From: UBA9339 sp964535195
GTDB taxonomy: Bacteria > Pseudomonadota > Gammaproteobacteria > UBA9339
Direction: 5' to 3'
DNA: 27,706 nucleotides
NCBI GenBank assembly: GCA_964535195.1
Contig: CAZHSI010000018.1
Span: forward strand, 1-27,706
The position numbers were made by a program, and so were the translations under genes. This document shows, piece by piece, positions 15,089 to 24,221 of this stretch (position 1 is the first letter of the stretch; each line of letters opens with the position of its first letter). A model generated the notes under the pieces. The model saw nothing but the letters and a program-made list of their open reading frames with translations. It did no database searches and was not told the DNA's origin.

Positions 15089-15616
15089 ATGGGGCCTGAT
15101 CAAGGAGCAAATTTTTTTAGCCTTAATGTGGTTGATTATATCATTGTTGGTGTTGTTTTAACTTCAACGCTGATTAGTCTGGTCCGAGGATTTATTAAAG
15201 AGCTAATGTCTTTGGTTATTTGGGCGCTGGGGTTTTGGGTGGCAATAAAATTGTATGAGCGAGTAGCAACGATTTTAGTGCCACACATTACTAACCCCGT
15301 TATTAGGCAGATGGTGAGTTTTGCTGGGATATTTTTCTTAGTATTAATTTTCGGTATGTTATTTAACTACTTACTGACCTTTATAGTCACTAAGTCAGGG
15401 TTAAGCGGTGCCGATCGTTTGTTTGGTATGTTTTTTGGTTGTGCCCGTGGTATTTTATTTGTGGCAGTAATACTGTTATTAATCTCAGCCACATCCTTTG
15501 TTCAAGATGAATGGTGGAAAAAATCGATTGTAATTCCTCATTTACAGGTAGTGGTAGATTGGTTAAGGATTTTCCTACCACAAAAAATGACTGATATTGC
15601 TGGAGCCATTCACTAA
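15089..15616 (+). CDS. cvpA: CvpA family membrane protein
   Basis: Integral membrane protein of 175 residues with four hydrophobic segments (about 16-32, 36-57, 70-96 and 108-131). The family signature appears as N-V-V-D-Y-I-I-V-G-V followed by R-G-F-I-K-E-L-M-S-L and later D-R-L-F-G-M-F-F-G. CvpA was named for colicin V production, and in E. coli the gene lies upstream of purF. Here it follows dedD by 9 bases as expected, but purF is not downstream; glgP lies convergent instead. Confidence 0.92.
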   Translation: MGPDQGANFFSLNVVDYIIVGVVLTSTLISLVRGFIKELMSLVIWALGFWVAIKLYERVATILVPHITNPVIRQMVSFAGIFFLVLIFGMLFNYLLTFIVTKSGLSGADRLFGMFFGCARGILFVAVILLLISATSFVQDEWWKKSIVIPHLQVVVDWLRIFLPQKMTDIAGAIH

Positions 15617-15683
15617 ATAGTACAAGGTATTAGAGCGACTATATCCCTTGGCTGACAGAACTTGTCTATGATATACAGTAGGG

Positions 15684-15703
15684 CAATAAGTATTATTGTT
15701 TTA
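15684..15703 (+). terminator. weak terminator-like hairpin after cvpA
   Basis: CAATAA and TTATTG flank GTA, followed by TTTTA. It lies in the 92-base gap between convergent cvpA and glgP. The stem is short and AT-rich, so the call is tentative. Confidence 0.3.
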
Positions 15704-15708
15704 TCTAG

Positions 15709-18192
15709 CTAATCTTGTATCACTACTGGCTTAATATGCCAAATATCTTCAGCGTATTCACTAATAGCACGGTCAGAGGAAAATTTTCCCATACGTGCGG
15801 CATTCAGTAAGGACATTTTAGCCCACATTTTTTTATCACGATAAACGCTATCTACGTGGTTTTGGCAATCGATATAAGATTTAAAGTCAGCACATACCAT
15901 AAACTCATCATGGTATAATAGGCTATCAATGAGAGGTTTGAAAAGGTCAGGGTTTTCTACTAGGGATTTGGAATGAAGCGTAGCAAACACTTCTTGCAAT
16001 TCTTGATCTTTATTAATGTAATCTTGTGGATTATATCCTTTGCTTTTTAGCTCAAACACTTGGGGGGTGGTTAGGCCAAAGAGAAAGAAGTTTTCGGCAC
16101 CAATCTCTTCTAACATTTCAACATTAGCGCCATCTAGGGTGCCAATAGTTAAAGCACCATTCATGGCAAACTTCATATTGCCTGTACCAGATGCTTCTTT
16201 GCCTGCCGTAGAAATCTGTTCAGAAAGATCAGCTGCTGGGTAAACCCAGTGAGCGTTTTTGACATTGTAATTGGGTAAAAACACTACTTTGAGTTGGTCT
16301 TTGATGGTGGCATCGTTATTTATAGTATGAGCAATATCATTAACTAATTTGATTATTAGTTTTGCTTTGTGGTAACCGGGGGCAGCTTTACCAGCAAAGA
16401 TTACCGTGCGGGGAGTAGCAATGGCATTGGGATTTTTACGGAGTTGGTTGTAAAGGTAGATTACGTGCAAGATATTTAAATGTTGTCGCTTATACTCATG
16501 GATTCTTTTAGCTTGAATATCGAAAAGGGAGTCAGGATTAATTATTATTCCCAACTTTTTCGCGATAAAAGCGGCCAACTCTTTTTTATTATCGTGTTTA
16601 ATCTTGTACCACTTTTCGAGGAAAGCTGCATCATTAGCGAATTTTTCTAATTTACGTAATTCCGATAAATCCTTAAGCCAATTATTGCCAATCGCCTCAT
16701 TCAATAAACTTGCCAGGTTAGGGTTAATTAGCAGCATGAACCGCCTTGGGGTAACGCCATTAGTTTTATTACTAAATTTTTCGGGCCAGAGATCATAGAA
16801 GTCTTTTAGCACTTCGGTTTTTAGGAGTTCGGAATGTAATTTAGACACCCCATTAATCGCATGACTACCAATACATGCTAGATTGGCCATGCGTATCTTA
16901 CGTTCTCCCGTTTCCTCGATAATGGATAACCGTCTAATTTTATCCATATCATGGTTAAACTTAAGGCGTACTTGTTCCAAGAAACGGTGATTAATTTCAA
17001 AAATAATCTCCGTATGCCGCGGGAGCATACTGGTAAATAGCGACAGTGACCATTTTTCTAAAGCCTCAGGTAAAACAGTATGATTGGTATAACAGAAAGA
17101 TTTTTGCGTAATATCCCAAGCTTGATCCCATTCCATTTGGTGTTCGTCAACTAGCAGCCTCATCAGTTCGGCGATCCCAATAGCAGGGTGGGTATCATTT
17201 AGTTGGATAATATATTTATCGCTGAAATACCCCAAGAATTTACCCCGTTGTTTATAAATACGGATCATATCTTGGAGTGAGCTTGAAACAAAAAAGTATT
17301 GTTGTTTTAGGCGGAGTTTTTTTCCAGCTACTGGTTCATCATTAGGATAAAGAACTTTAGTGATATTTTCAGATGAAATTTTTTCTTGTACGGCACCATA
17401 ATAATCACCAACATTAAAGGATTTAAAATTAAATGATTCACAAGCTTCAGCTTTCCACAAGCGGATAAAGTTTGCGGTGGCTGCTTGATAACCTAAGATA
17501 GGAATGTCATAGGGCACGCTTTTAACAACATCATCTGCCACCCAAGACACCTGGTAATAGCCGTTACTGTCAGTATAACTCTCAGTATGTCCACCAAACT
17601 TTATGTCGAAAGCTATTTCAGGGCGGGCAATTTCCCATGGGTTACCATAACGTAACCATTTATCTGTAGTTTCTACTTGCCAGCCGTTACTTATTTCTTG
17701 GTTAAAAATACCAAATTCATAGCGGATACCATAACCAATGGCTGGGATACTTAGCGTTGCCAAAGAGTCCATATAGCATGCAGCTAATCGTCCTAAACCA
17801 CCGTTGCCTAAACCTGGTTCAGGCTCTTGTTCCATTAGGGTATCAAGATCTAAGCCAAGCTCTGCCATAGCCATCTTAACCTGAGGATAGATGTTGAGAT
17901 TATATAAATTATTTCCTAGTTGGGGACCAATTAAAAACTCCGCAGAAAGATAACATATAGTACGACTGGCTTTTTCAAAGTAAGTTTTAGAAGTTCTTGT
18001 CCAGCGGCACATTAGCCGATCCCGAATAGTATAAGCAAGCGCCATATAGTAATCGTTGCTTGAAGCAATTGGAGAAAACCTTCCTTGAATGTAGGCAAGA
18101 TTGTCTAAAAAGGACTGTTTGATGGAGCTTACTTGATTGCCAATACGTATCGATTCCGTTTGTCCTGCATTATTATTAGCTTTTTTGAACAT
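15709..18192 (-). CDS. glgP: glycogen / alpha-glucan phosphorylase
   Basis: PLP-dependent phosphorylase releasing glucose-1-phosphate from alpha-1,4-glucans. The 827-residue length is normal. The PLP lysine is Lys674 in E-A-S-G-T-G-N-M-K-F-A-M-N-G-A. E-P-E-P-G-L-G-N-G-G-L-G-R-L-A-A-C, N-D-T-H-P-A-I and K-R-I-H-E-Y-K-R-Q are also present. GGGA precedes the ATG at good distance. No glycogen synthase, branching or debranching gene is in the window, so preference for glycogen or maltodextrin stays open. It is the last gene of a minus-strand run, 67 bases after the YqfO-like gene. Confidence 0.96.
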   Translation of the reverse strand: MFKKANNNAGQTESIRIGNQVSSIKQSFLDNLAYIQGRFSPIASSNDYYMALAYTIRDRLMCRWTRTSKTYFEKASRTICYLSAEFLIGPQLGNNLYNLNIYPQVKMAMAELGLDLDTLMEQEPEPGLGNGGLGRLAACYMDSLATLSIPAIGYGIRYEFGIFNQEISNGWQVETTDKWLRYGNPWEIARPEIAFDIKFGGHTESYTDSNGYYQVSWVADDVVKSVPYDIPILGYQAATANFIRLWKAEACESFNFKSFNVGDYYGAVQEKISSENITKVLYPNDEPVAGKKLRLKQQYFFVSSSLQDMIRIYKQRGKFLGYFSDKYIIQLNDTHPAIGIAELMRLLVDEHQMEWDQAWDITQKSFCYTNHTVLPEALEKWSLSLFTSMLPRHTEIIFEINHRFLEQVRLKFNHDMDKIRRLSIIEETGERKIRMANLACIGSHAINGVSKLHSELLKTEVLKDFYDLWPEKFSNKTNGVTPRRFMLLINPNLASLLNEAIGNNWLKDLSELRKLEKFANDAAFLEKWYKIKHDNKKELAAFIAKKLGIIINPDSLFDIQAKRIHEYKRQHLNILHVIYLYNQLRKNPNAIATPRTVIFAGKAAPGYHKAKLIIKLVNDIAHTINNDATIKDQLKVVFLPNYNVKNAHWVYPAADLSEQISTAGKEASGTGNMKFAMNGALTIGTLDGANVEMLEEIGAENFFLFGLTTPQVFELKSKGYNPQDYINKDQELQEVFATLHSKSLVENPDLFKPLIDSLLYHDEFMVCADFKSYIDCQNHVDSVYRDKKMWAKMSLLNAARMGKFSSDRAISEYAEDIWHIKPVVIQD

Positions 18193-18259
18193 AAAAATTC
18201 CCTTTTAAATTATGTCGTAAATAAAATCGACTTACTTTCTATAACTTCAATGAGGCTTA

Positions 18260-18622
18260 TTATAATCCTTTTAACAAGATAGTTCCACTGTTACTAATAT
18301 GGCAACGTTCTAGCTTTATAATACCAAAGGCTGGATGTTCATAGGGATGGCTTTTTTTGAGGGCGTTAAGTACTTTTTTCAAATGCTGGGCTTTGCAAAC
18401 GGTTTCTACTTTGTACTCAGTAACGTTAGCTACTTTACCTATTTTTCCAATATAGGCATGGCTTTTAGGTTCTGGTTTGAACTGTCCAGTTCCTTTGATT
18501 TGCCAAGCACAGTTGCTATAGTTTCCCATTGTGCCGGCGCCAGCCGCAAAAATTGCCGACTTAGTTTTTTCAAGGTGAGATTTTGGTACATAGTAATAAA
18601 TTTGATATATAGTTTCTGTCAT
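18260..18622 (-). CDS. YqfO / NIF3-insert-like small protein
   Basis: 120-residue protein with the hallmark of the stand-alone YqfO domain: G-A-G-T-M-G-N-Y-S-N-C, then G-T-G-Q-F-K-P, and a closing H-P-Y-E-H-P-A-F motif. The fold resembles CutA/PII-like domains inserted in NIF3 proteins. Biochemical function is unknown for the family. The frame is open to an ATG at 18646, but AGGAGA is spaced seven bases from the ATG at 18622, and M-T-E-T-I-Y-Q-I matches a usual start. It lies 59 bases downstream of the cysteine desulfurase gene on the same strand. Confidence 0.85.
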   Translation of the reverse strand: MTETIYQIYYYVPKSHLEKTKSAIFAAGAGTMGNYSNCAWQIKGTGQFKPEPKSHAYIGKIGKVANVTEYKVETVCKAQHLKKVLNALKKSHPYEHPAFGIIKLERCHISNSGTILLKGL

Positions 18623-18681
18623 TGTCGATTCTCCTTGGTATCGCATAACTATGCTTAAGTTACCAACTGCGTTGATAAAAT

Positions 18682-19848
18682 TTATGACAATCGTAACGCA
18701 GTAACTACCTCGTTAATGTGTGTTATTGCCTTATCTATTTCTTTTTCAGTAGTAAATCGCCCAAGGGAAATCCTGAGAGTGTTCGCGGCCAGCTTTTCTG
18801 ACAAGCCCATAGCTTTTAGTACATAGGATGGTTCTAAACTTTTTAAACATGCGGAGGCGCTAGATACTGCTATATCTTTTAAAGCGGCTAGGATTAATTC
18901 ACCATCAATATCAATTATGCTTATATTTAAGTTATTTGCCACACGTTTAGTCGACGAGCCATTTAGTTGAATATTGCCTAACCCCCTAATACCACGCCAT
19001 AATTTTTCGCGAAGTAGTAACAGGCGATTACTTTCTTCAGTCATCTCTTGTGTTGCAATATTAAATGCTTCTCCCATACCGACAATTTGGTGGGTTGGTA
19101 GGGTCCCGGCACGTAAGCCATTTTCTTGTGAACCTCCATGGGTCTGTGGCGTTAAATGTAACTTTGGTTGTGACCTTATATATAATGCACCGATCCCTTT
19201 GGGACCATATACTTTGTGACTAGAGAACGTCATTAAATCAACTTTTAACTTGCGGAGGTCAACAGGAATTTTTCCAGCACTTTGTGCAGCATCAACATGT
19301 AATAGAATTCCTTTGGCTCTGGTTAGTTCGCTGATTTTTTCAATATCTTGGATTACTCCAGTTTCATTATTGACATGCATAATTGAAACTAAAATAGTTT
19401 CTGGTCGTAAAGCCTCTGCCAATTTATTAAGAGCAATTAAACCATCGGGGGCTGGGGATAGATAGGTTACAGTAAAACCTTGGGTTTCTAAATATTTATA
19501 GGTATCGAGTACTGACTTATGTTCGGTTTTGGTCGTGACAAGATGTTTTCCTTGCCGCTGATAAAAACACGCCGCGCCTTTAATTGCAAGGTTATTAGCT
19601 TCAGTGGCTCCAGAGGTCCAAATAATATTTCCGGGGTCACAGTTAATTAAGTTGGCGACCTGGGTGCGCGCCTTTTCTACAGCTTCTTTTGCTGCTAGGC
19701 CATAGTAATGTTTTGAAGAAGGATTGCCAAAAATACCGTCATCAGTCGCTCCTAAATAAGGCAACATTTTTTGCTTTACTCGTGGGTCGAGCGGGGTAGT
19801 GGCCATATAGTCAAGATAAATTGGTTGTGATGGGTTAAGGTTTTTCAT
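18682..19848 (-). CDS. iscS: cysteine desulfurase, IscS-like
   Basis: PLP enzyme taking sulfur from cysteine for Fe-S clusters and tRNA thiolation. His110 (T-E-H-K), PLP Lys212 (S-S-H-K-V-Y-G-P-K-G) and the persulfide Cys334 (S-A-S-A-C-L-K-S-L-E-P-S-Y-V-L) are present. All three are shifted by six from E. coli IscS (H104, K206, C328), which supports group I. The catalytic loop is a little changed (A-S-A-C-L-K in place of G-S-A-C-T-S). The gene overlaps the end of trmJ by 14 bases and has no clear ribosome site, so translational coupling is likely. iscR, iscU and iscA are not alongside. Confidence 0.93.
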   Translation of the reverse strand: MKNLNPSQPIYLDYMATTPLDPRVKQKMLPYLGATDDGIFGNPSSKHYYGLAAKEAVEKARTQVANLINCDPGNIIWTSGATEANNLAIKGAACFYQRQGKHLVTTKTEHKSVLDTYKYLETQGFTVTYLSPAPDGLIALNKLAEALRPETILVSIMHVNNETGVIQDIEKISELTRAKGILLHVDAAQSAGKIPVDLRKLKVDLMTFSSHKVYGPKGIGALYIRSQPKLHLTPQTHGGSQENGLRAGTLPTHQIVGMGEAFNIATQEMTEESNRLLLLREKLWRGIRGLGNIQLNGSSTKRVANNLNISIIDIDGELILAALKDIAVSSASACLKSLEPSYVLKAMGLSEKLAANTLRISLGRFTTEKEIDKAITHINEVVTALRLS

Positions 19849-20551
19849 AAGTTTTTATTGTAGTTAAAATCCCGTGTAAAATACCTACTTCGGTTTCTTC
19901 TAACTGTACGCGGTTAAATAGGCGTTTCAGCTTAGCCATGATCCGCTTTTCATTGTTTGAATTTAAGAATTTAATTGTCTGCAATCCTTGTGCTAGATGT
20001 AGATAAAGGTTCTGAATCTCATCAATTGTTGCGAGTTTTTCTTTGGTTACAAAAGTTAGATGCTCTGTTTTTTCAGCATTGCTAATTTCATAAGCAATTA
20101 ATTGTACAGCTTGGGCGATGTTTAGCGAACTAAATGTTGGGTTAGTAGGGATGTGAATATGGTAATTACACATAGCTAATTCTTCATTAGTTAATCCATT
20201 ATTTTCCCGGCCAAACAAAACAGCTACATTATTGCTTGAGCTTTGTTTCGCAATGATTTGTGCCGCTTTTTGTGGGTGATGGGTTGTTAACGATAAAGAG
20301 CGCTCACGGGCACTAGTACCAAAAACAATTGTGGCACCAACTAAAGCTTCAGCAAGGGACGCCGTAACAGTGGCGTTGGCTAAAACATCATCAGCACCAG
20401 CAGCCATTGCTGTGGCATTAACATTGGGAAAGCTTTTCGGATTAACTAAATATAAATGTTTAAGCCCCATGGTTTTCATGGCTCTTGCGGTGGCACCAAT
20501 ATTACCGGGATGAGACGGATTGACTAGCACTATGCGAACGTTATCGATCAT
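19835..20551 (-). CDS. trmJ: tRNA (cytidine/uridine-32-2'-O)-methyltransferase TrmJ
   Basis: SPOUT-class methyltransferase of 238 residues. Visible signatures are V-N-P-S-H-P-G-N-I-G-A-T-A-R-A-M-K, then L-F-G-R-E-N-N-G-L-T-N-E-E and the knot motif I-P-T-N-P-T-F-S-S-L-N-I-A-Q-A-V-Q. It methylates position 32 of the tRNA anticodon loop. The trmJ-iscS order is as in E. coli but without iscR between. The divergent pilin operon starts 82 bases away. Confidence 0.94.
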   Translation of the reverse strand: MIDNVRIVLVNPSHPGNIGATARAMKTMGLKHLYLVNPKSFPNVNATAMAAGADDVLANATVTASLAEALVGATIVFGTSARERSLSLTTHHPQKAAQIIAKQSSSNNVAVLFGRENNGLTNEELAMCNYHIHIPTNPTFSSLNIAQAVQLIAYEISNAEKTEHLTFVTKEKLATIDEIQNLYLHLAQGLQTIKFLNSNNEKRIMAKLKRLFNRVQLEETEVGILHGILTTIKTYEKP

Positions 20552-20572
20552 ATGTCCATCAGTATATTTAAA

Positions 20573-20602
20573 TTGATAATGCTTTACTAGTGATGTTATA
20601 AT
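20573..20602 (+). promoter_or_regulatory. promoter of the pilin-like operon
   Basis: TTGATA (20573-20578), an 18-base spacer, then TATAAT (20597-20602) with an upstream TGT giving an extended -10. It lies about 30 bases before the first pilin gene. This is the best promoter match in the window. Confidence 0.6.
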
Positions 20603-20633
20603 ATTTCTCGATGGATTTTATCTTAGGAACTTT

Positions 20634-21113
20634 ATGAAACAAGGAAAATTAGCTAGAGGTTTCTCCTTAACAGAGCTAATCGTAGTGATGCTTGTTGTAG
20701 GTATTGTTGGTATTTATATCAGTATAGCTTGGTCAGGTGGATCGATGAATTTGTCTTCCCAAGCAACTTCCTTAGCTAGTGATCTTCGTTATGCCCAAAA
20801 TTTGGCGATGACCAAAAGTCAGCGTTTTAGTTTAATTATTATTGGTAATAATACTTACCAGATGAGAAACGCTGCTAATGTTCCGATTAACAAACCTGGA
20901 ACTAATGGTGCTACCGTAACTTTAGCTGCTGGTGTGGTATTTGGTACCCCGACAGGGATTACTAAGCAAATTATTTTTGATAGCGACGGCATACCCCATA
21001 ATGATAGTGTTGCAAATCCTACTATTACTACCCAAGTCAAAATTCCCTTAGTCGCTGGGACCCAGGTCTTAAATGTTACAGTTGATCCTATAACGGGGAG
21101 GATTACGCCATGA
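20634..21113 (+). CDS. type IV prepilin-like minor pilin (MshC/GspH-like)
   Basis: 159-residue class III prepilin: leader M-K-Q-G-K-L-A-R-G, then F-S-L-T-E-L-I-V-V-M with Glu at +5 and a hydrophobic helix. Cleavage by prepilin peptidase is expected after the glycine. The stretch N-L-S-S-Q-A-T-S-L-A-S-D-L-R-Y-A-Q followed by L-A-M-T-K-S-Q-R resembles MshC of MSHA pili; GspH/FimT is the wider family. AGGA precedes the ATG. First gene of a four-gene operon; its stop overlaps the next start (ATGA). Confidence 0.8.
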   Translation: MKQGKLARGFSLTELIVVMLVVGIVGIYISIAWSGGSMNLSSQATSLASDLRYAQNLAMTKSQRFSLIIIGNNTYQMRNAANVPINKPGTNGATVTLAAGVVFGTPTGITKQIIFDSDGIPHNDSVANPTITTQVKIPLVAGTQVLNVTVDPITGRITP

Positions 21114-21517
21114 AAAAACCACATGGGTTTACCCTGATAGAGTTAGTAGTTTTTATGGTGGTATTAGGAATTATTGCTAATTTAGTATTTATTTGTTATT
21201 CCAGTTTATTTCGGGGTTCACCAACGAGCATTAATCAAACCACAGCTACCGAGCTCGCGGCTGCTTGTTTGGAATGGTATATAGGTCAGCGTCATGTTAA
21301 CGGTTTTAGCAGCACCTCTTTGAATCCTGGGGTTAATAATATCCCAGCTTTTTGTAATACTTGCCTGGCGACAGCATCACCAGGGTACTCTCTAAGTACC
21401 AATGTGAGTGCAACTCTATACGGTGTTAGCAATCCTAATTATAAAACTGTTACCGTTACGGTTGATGGACCAAATAAAGCCAAGGCTACTTTATCAACTA
21501 TAATTGCACAATATTAG
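21110..21517 (+). CDS. type IV prepilin-like minor pilin (MshD-like)
   Basis: 135-residue prepilin with leader M-K-K-P-H-G and the canonical F-T-L-I-E-L-V-V-F-M helix (Glu at +5). Two cysteines (in F-C-N-T-C) may form a disulfide in the folded domain. E-L-A-A-A-C-L-E-W-Y-I after the helix and the operon position suggest MshD. The short C-terminal domain is otherwise too diverged to name firmly. Overlaps its upstream neighbour by four bases. Confidence 0.72.
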   Translation: MKKPHGFTLIELVVFMVVLGIIANLVFICYSSLFRGSPTSINQTTATELAAACLEWYIGQRHVNGFSSTSLNPGVNNIPAFCNTCLATASPGYSLSTNVSATLYGVSNPNYKTVTVTVDGPNKAKATLSTIIAQY

Positions 21518-21523
21518 CGTGTT

Positions 21524-22030
21524 ATGAAACCACAAAACTCTCAACAAGGTTTTACTATAATTGAACTGGTCATGGTTATGGTAATATTAGGAATTTTAAT
21601 AGCCGGTTCGAGTAATATTTTGTCGCTTGGTATTAACTCTTTTGTTGCTGTAAAAAATAATATAAATGTAGAGTGGCAAGCTAACTTGGCTTTGGAGCGG
21701 ATGACGCGTGATTTACGTATAACCCGCTCGGCAACAGATATAACCTCACCCAGGGTAAATAGCATTACCATTACCGATATGTTTAATAATAATATTGCTT
21801 ATCAGGTTATTGGTAACCAATTAATACGCACTTATAACGGTACTAATCAAGTGGTTGCCGATGGGGTAAAGAGTGTTGGATTTTCTTATGCTAGTGATAG
21901 CGTTTTCTTATCTGATCCCGCATCATTTAAATCTAGCATTTATTATGTGGTAATAACTTTAACTATGAATTATAACAACTTAACTTCTCGTGCAACAAAA
22001 GCGGTACATTTATGGAATTTAAAAAAATAG
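21524..22030 (+). CDS. type IV prepilin-like minor pilin (MshO/GspJ-like)
   Basis: 168-residue prepilin: leader ending N-S-Q-Q-G, then F-T-I-I-E-L-V-M-V-M. The helix is followed by A-L-E-R-M-T-R-D-L-R, a segment typical of the PilW/GspJ/MshO group, which sit at the pilus tip or start assembly. It begins 6 bases after the previous stop and overlaps the next gene by 19 bases. Confidence 0.78.
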   Translation: MKPQNSQQGFTIIELVMVMVILGILIAGSSNILSLGINSFVAVKNNINVEWQANLALERMTRDLRITRSATDITSPRVNSITITDMFNNNIAYQVIGNQLIRTYNGTNQVVADGVKSVGFSYASDSVFLSDPASFKSSIYYVVITLTMNYNNLTSRATKAVHLWNLKK

Positions 22031-23406
22031 GCAAAAATCAAGGTGGTTACTTATTAATTATTGCTGTTATAGCTATTGTAGTAATTGGTCTGATTGCTAG
22101 TATCTTAGTTAGTATGTATGTTGCTACTACAAGGTCAACAGTTAATTCGCTAGAATCGACAACAGCTTTTTATATTGCTAAAGCTGGTTTGGAAATTGCT
22201 ACTCGGGATTTAGTGCAACCTGGCACGACCACGGATTGTTTAAGTGTACAAAATAAATATGTTAATGTCTGCTATAAATTGCATGCTAGTGATAGTAATT
22301 GTACTGGTCAATTTACAATAGATGCTGCTTCGCATAATCCTGGCGGGTTGGAATTGAGGGGTGGTTTAGGCGTTACTCAAACTACAGTTACTTTAAATAG
22401 TACTGCTGATTTGGCCCCTTCAGGTATTGTGGTAATTGGTGACGAAGCAATTTGGTATTCCAAAATTAGTGGTAACAATTTATTGAATGTTACTCGTGGA
22501 GCTTTCGGCACACCGATCCAACAACATACTACTTCTAGTATAGCTACCCAGGATGTTTGTGTTCTTACAGCCACAGCTGCTGTTCCTAACCTTAATAACC
22601 CAGCTGGTAAGAGAATATTACAAACCACCCTTTGGCGGGATCCGAATATACATTGTTTAGGTGCATTCCCCGGTTGTATAACTCCAGCTTTCATTGGCGC
22701 AAGTACAGTTTCTTTAGGTGGTGGTACTGTTATAAGCAACCCAAGTGTCAACTCGCCACAGTCCACAAATTATAAAGGTTCAACTATTGCTTGTGGTGGT
22801 AACTTATCTATTTCAGGAGGCGGTTTTTATACCTATATTGACAATATTCCTACACCACAATCAACTGCGACCAATATTGGTAAAGACATCTACAAAAATA
22901 ATAACGATATTGTTAATACCTCGTTATGGAACCTTTTTTTTCCTGGGCAAAGTATGGCTGACGTACGAGCTACTGCCGATACGGTACTATCACCAGCTAA
23001 TGGTAACTGTAATTACGATGGCTTTGTTAATGCTTCTGGTGTGGTCTGGGTAGGTTGCCCTGGTACTTCTAATAATCCTTATAAGATTAATATGAAAAAT
23101 ACTGATGTTAGTATTGGTAGCGCAACAAATCCGGTAACATTTATCATTGGGCCGGGGTCTGTACCTAGTTTTACTAATATAAAGAGTTTGAGTATTTATG
23201 GGCTAACTTATTTTGTTAATGGTTCTAAAATTATTATACCTCAAGGTACTAAAGTTTATCACTATGGATTAAGAGCATCAGAAAACAATGGTGCTGGTAG
23301 CGATGGATATACGAAAGTTATTTTTAATTATTCGCTGCTTAATGCTGCAAAATTTATGAGTACGCCTTATAGTCAGTATTTTATGACGAACGAGGTTTTT
23401 AACTAA
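22012..23406 (+). CDS. pilus assembly protein, MshP/PilX-like, large
   Basis: 464-residue protein with an N-terminal hydrophobic helix after K-N-Q-G-G-Y. It lacks the glutamate at +5, as in MshP/PilX/GspK-type components. A-F-Y-I-A-K-A-G-L-E-I-A after the helix is the usual motif of that group. The remaining 400 residues are rich in G, N, S and T with several cysteines, look beta-rich and are much longer than in typical MshP; they could carry an adhesin-like or MshQ-like domain. It is the last gene of the operon; 48 bases separate it from rnhB. Confidence 0.7.
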   Translation: MEFKKIGKNQGGYLLIIAVIAIVVIGLIASILVSMYVATTRSTVNSLESTTAFYIAKAGLEIATRDLVQPGTTTDCLSVQNKYVNVCYKLHASDSNCTGQFTIDAASHNPGGLELRGGLGVTQTTVTLNSTADLAPSGIVVIGDEAIWYSKISGNNLLNVTRGAFGTPIQQHTTSSIATQDVCVLTATAAVPNLNNPAGKRILQTTLWRDPNIHCLGAFPGCITPAFIGASTVSLGGGTVISNPSVNSPQSTNYKGSTIACGGNLSISGGGFYTYIDNIPTPQSTATNIGKDIYKNNNDIVNTSLWNLFFPGQSMADVRATADTVLSPANGNCNYDGFVNASGVVWVGCPGTSNNPYKINMKNTDVSIGSATNPVTFIIGPGSVPSFTNIKSLSIYGLTYFVNGSKIIIPQGTKVYHYGLRASENNGAGSDGYTKVIFNYSLLNAAKFMSTPYSQYFMTNEVFN

Positions 23407-23454
23407 GCTTGTTTTATAAGTTGTAAAATTTATCTTGATTGTTAAAATAACCGC

Positions 23455-24033
23455 ATGAATTTAATTGCAGGGGTAGATGAAGTTGGGCGTGGACCTTTAG
23501 CTGGTCCTGTATTGGCTGCAGCGGTTATTTTGGATACAACCCGCCCAATTGAAGGTTTGGCCGATTCTAAATTACTAACCAGTAAGAAACGAGAAGCTCT
23601 CTGTGATCTTATAAAAAATAATTGCATTGCTTGGTCTATTGGTAGCGCTTCAGTTGCTGAGATTGATCGTCTCAATATTTTACAGGCTACCTTACTTGCT
23701 ATGCAACGTGCCATCCACGATTTAAGCGTAACACCTGATCATATTCAAGTTGATGGCTTGTTTTTGCCACAAGTAAAATATTCTATGGAAGCAGTGGTGG
23801 GTGGCGATCGATTAATTGCTGCCATCAGCGCTGCTTCTATTGTTGCTAAGGTTACGCGCGACCAGCAGATGGTCGAATACGATAGCATATATCCTGGTTA
23901 TGGGTTTGCCAAACATAAGGGTTATGGTACCAACCAACATTTAACGGCTTTAAAGCAATTAGGAGTGACCCCAATTCATCGCCGCAGTTTTGCTCCGGTG
24001 ACAAAGGTGTTGTCGGGAATAAGAATAAACTAA
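23455..24033 (+). CDS. rnhB: ribonuclease HII
   Basis: Removes ribonucleotides and RNA primers from RNA-DNA hybrids. The type 2 signature A-G-V-D-E-V-G-R-G-P-L-A-G-P-V opens the protein. Likely metal ligands are Asp8, Glu9, Asp100 (Q-V-D-G) and Asp118 (V-G-G-D), with S-A-A-S-I-V-A-K-V-T-R-D following. Length 192 is normal. No Shine-Dalgarno is seen. rnhB followed by dnaE is the order in E. coli, where lpxA-lpxB precede it; here the pilin operon does. Confidence 0.96.
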   Translation: MNLIAGVDEVGRGPLAGPVLAAAVILDTTRPIEGLADSKLLTSKKREALCDLIKNNCIAWSIGSASVAEIDRLNILQATLLAMQRAIHDLSVTPDHIQVDGLFLPQVKYSMEAVVGGDRLIAAISAASIVAKVTRDQQMVEYDSIYPGYGFAKHKGYGTNQHLTALKQLGVTPIHRRSFAPVTKVLSGIRIN

Positions 24034-24183
24034 GCGTTCGGGCATTTTTCCTTTAATATTTCTTTAATCTTGTTGTATTAAACTTAGTATTTGTTTACTT
24101 GTGGTGATAAATTTTATGTTTCGGGTAATGGTATCCCCTTGCATTTATACCCCTCAGGCGTAGTCATAAAGATTGATTCCCAT

Positions 24184-24198
24184 AGCATATTTTATGCT
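24184..24198. promoter_or_regulatory. small inverted repeat upstream of dnaE
   Basis: AGCATA and TATGCT flank TTT, just before the proposed -10 of dnaE. Form and place would suit an operator. The rest of the 188-base rnhB-dnaE gap shows nothing else I can support. Confidence 0.3.
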
Positions 24199-24205
24199 CC
24201 AGTAT

Positions 24206-24211
24206 TATACT
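24206..24211 (+). promoter_or_regulatory. candidate -10 element immediately upstream of dnaE
   Basis: TATACT ends 10 bases before the dnaE ATG. Transcription from it would start within a few bases of the start codon, giving a leaderless or nearly leaderless mRNA. No Shine-Dalgarno is visible upstream. No good -35 was found. Confidence 0.3.
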
Positions 24212-24221
24212 CTGTCCCCAT

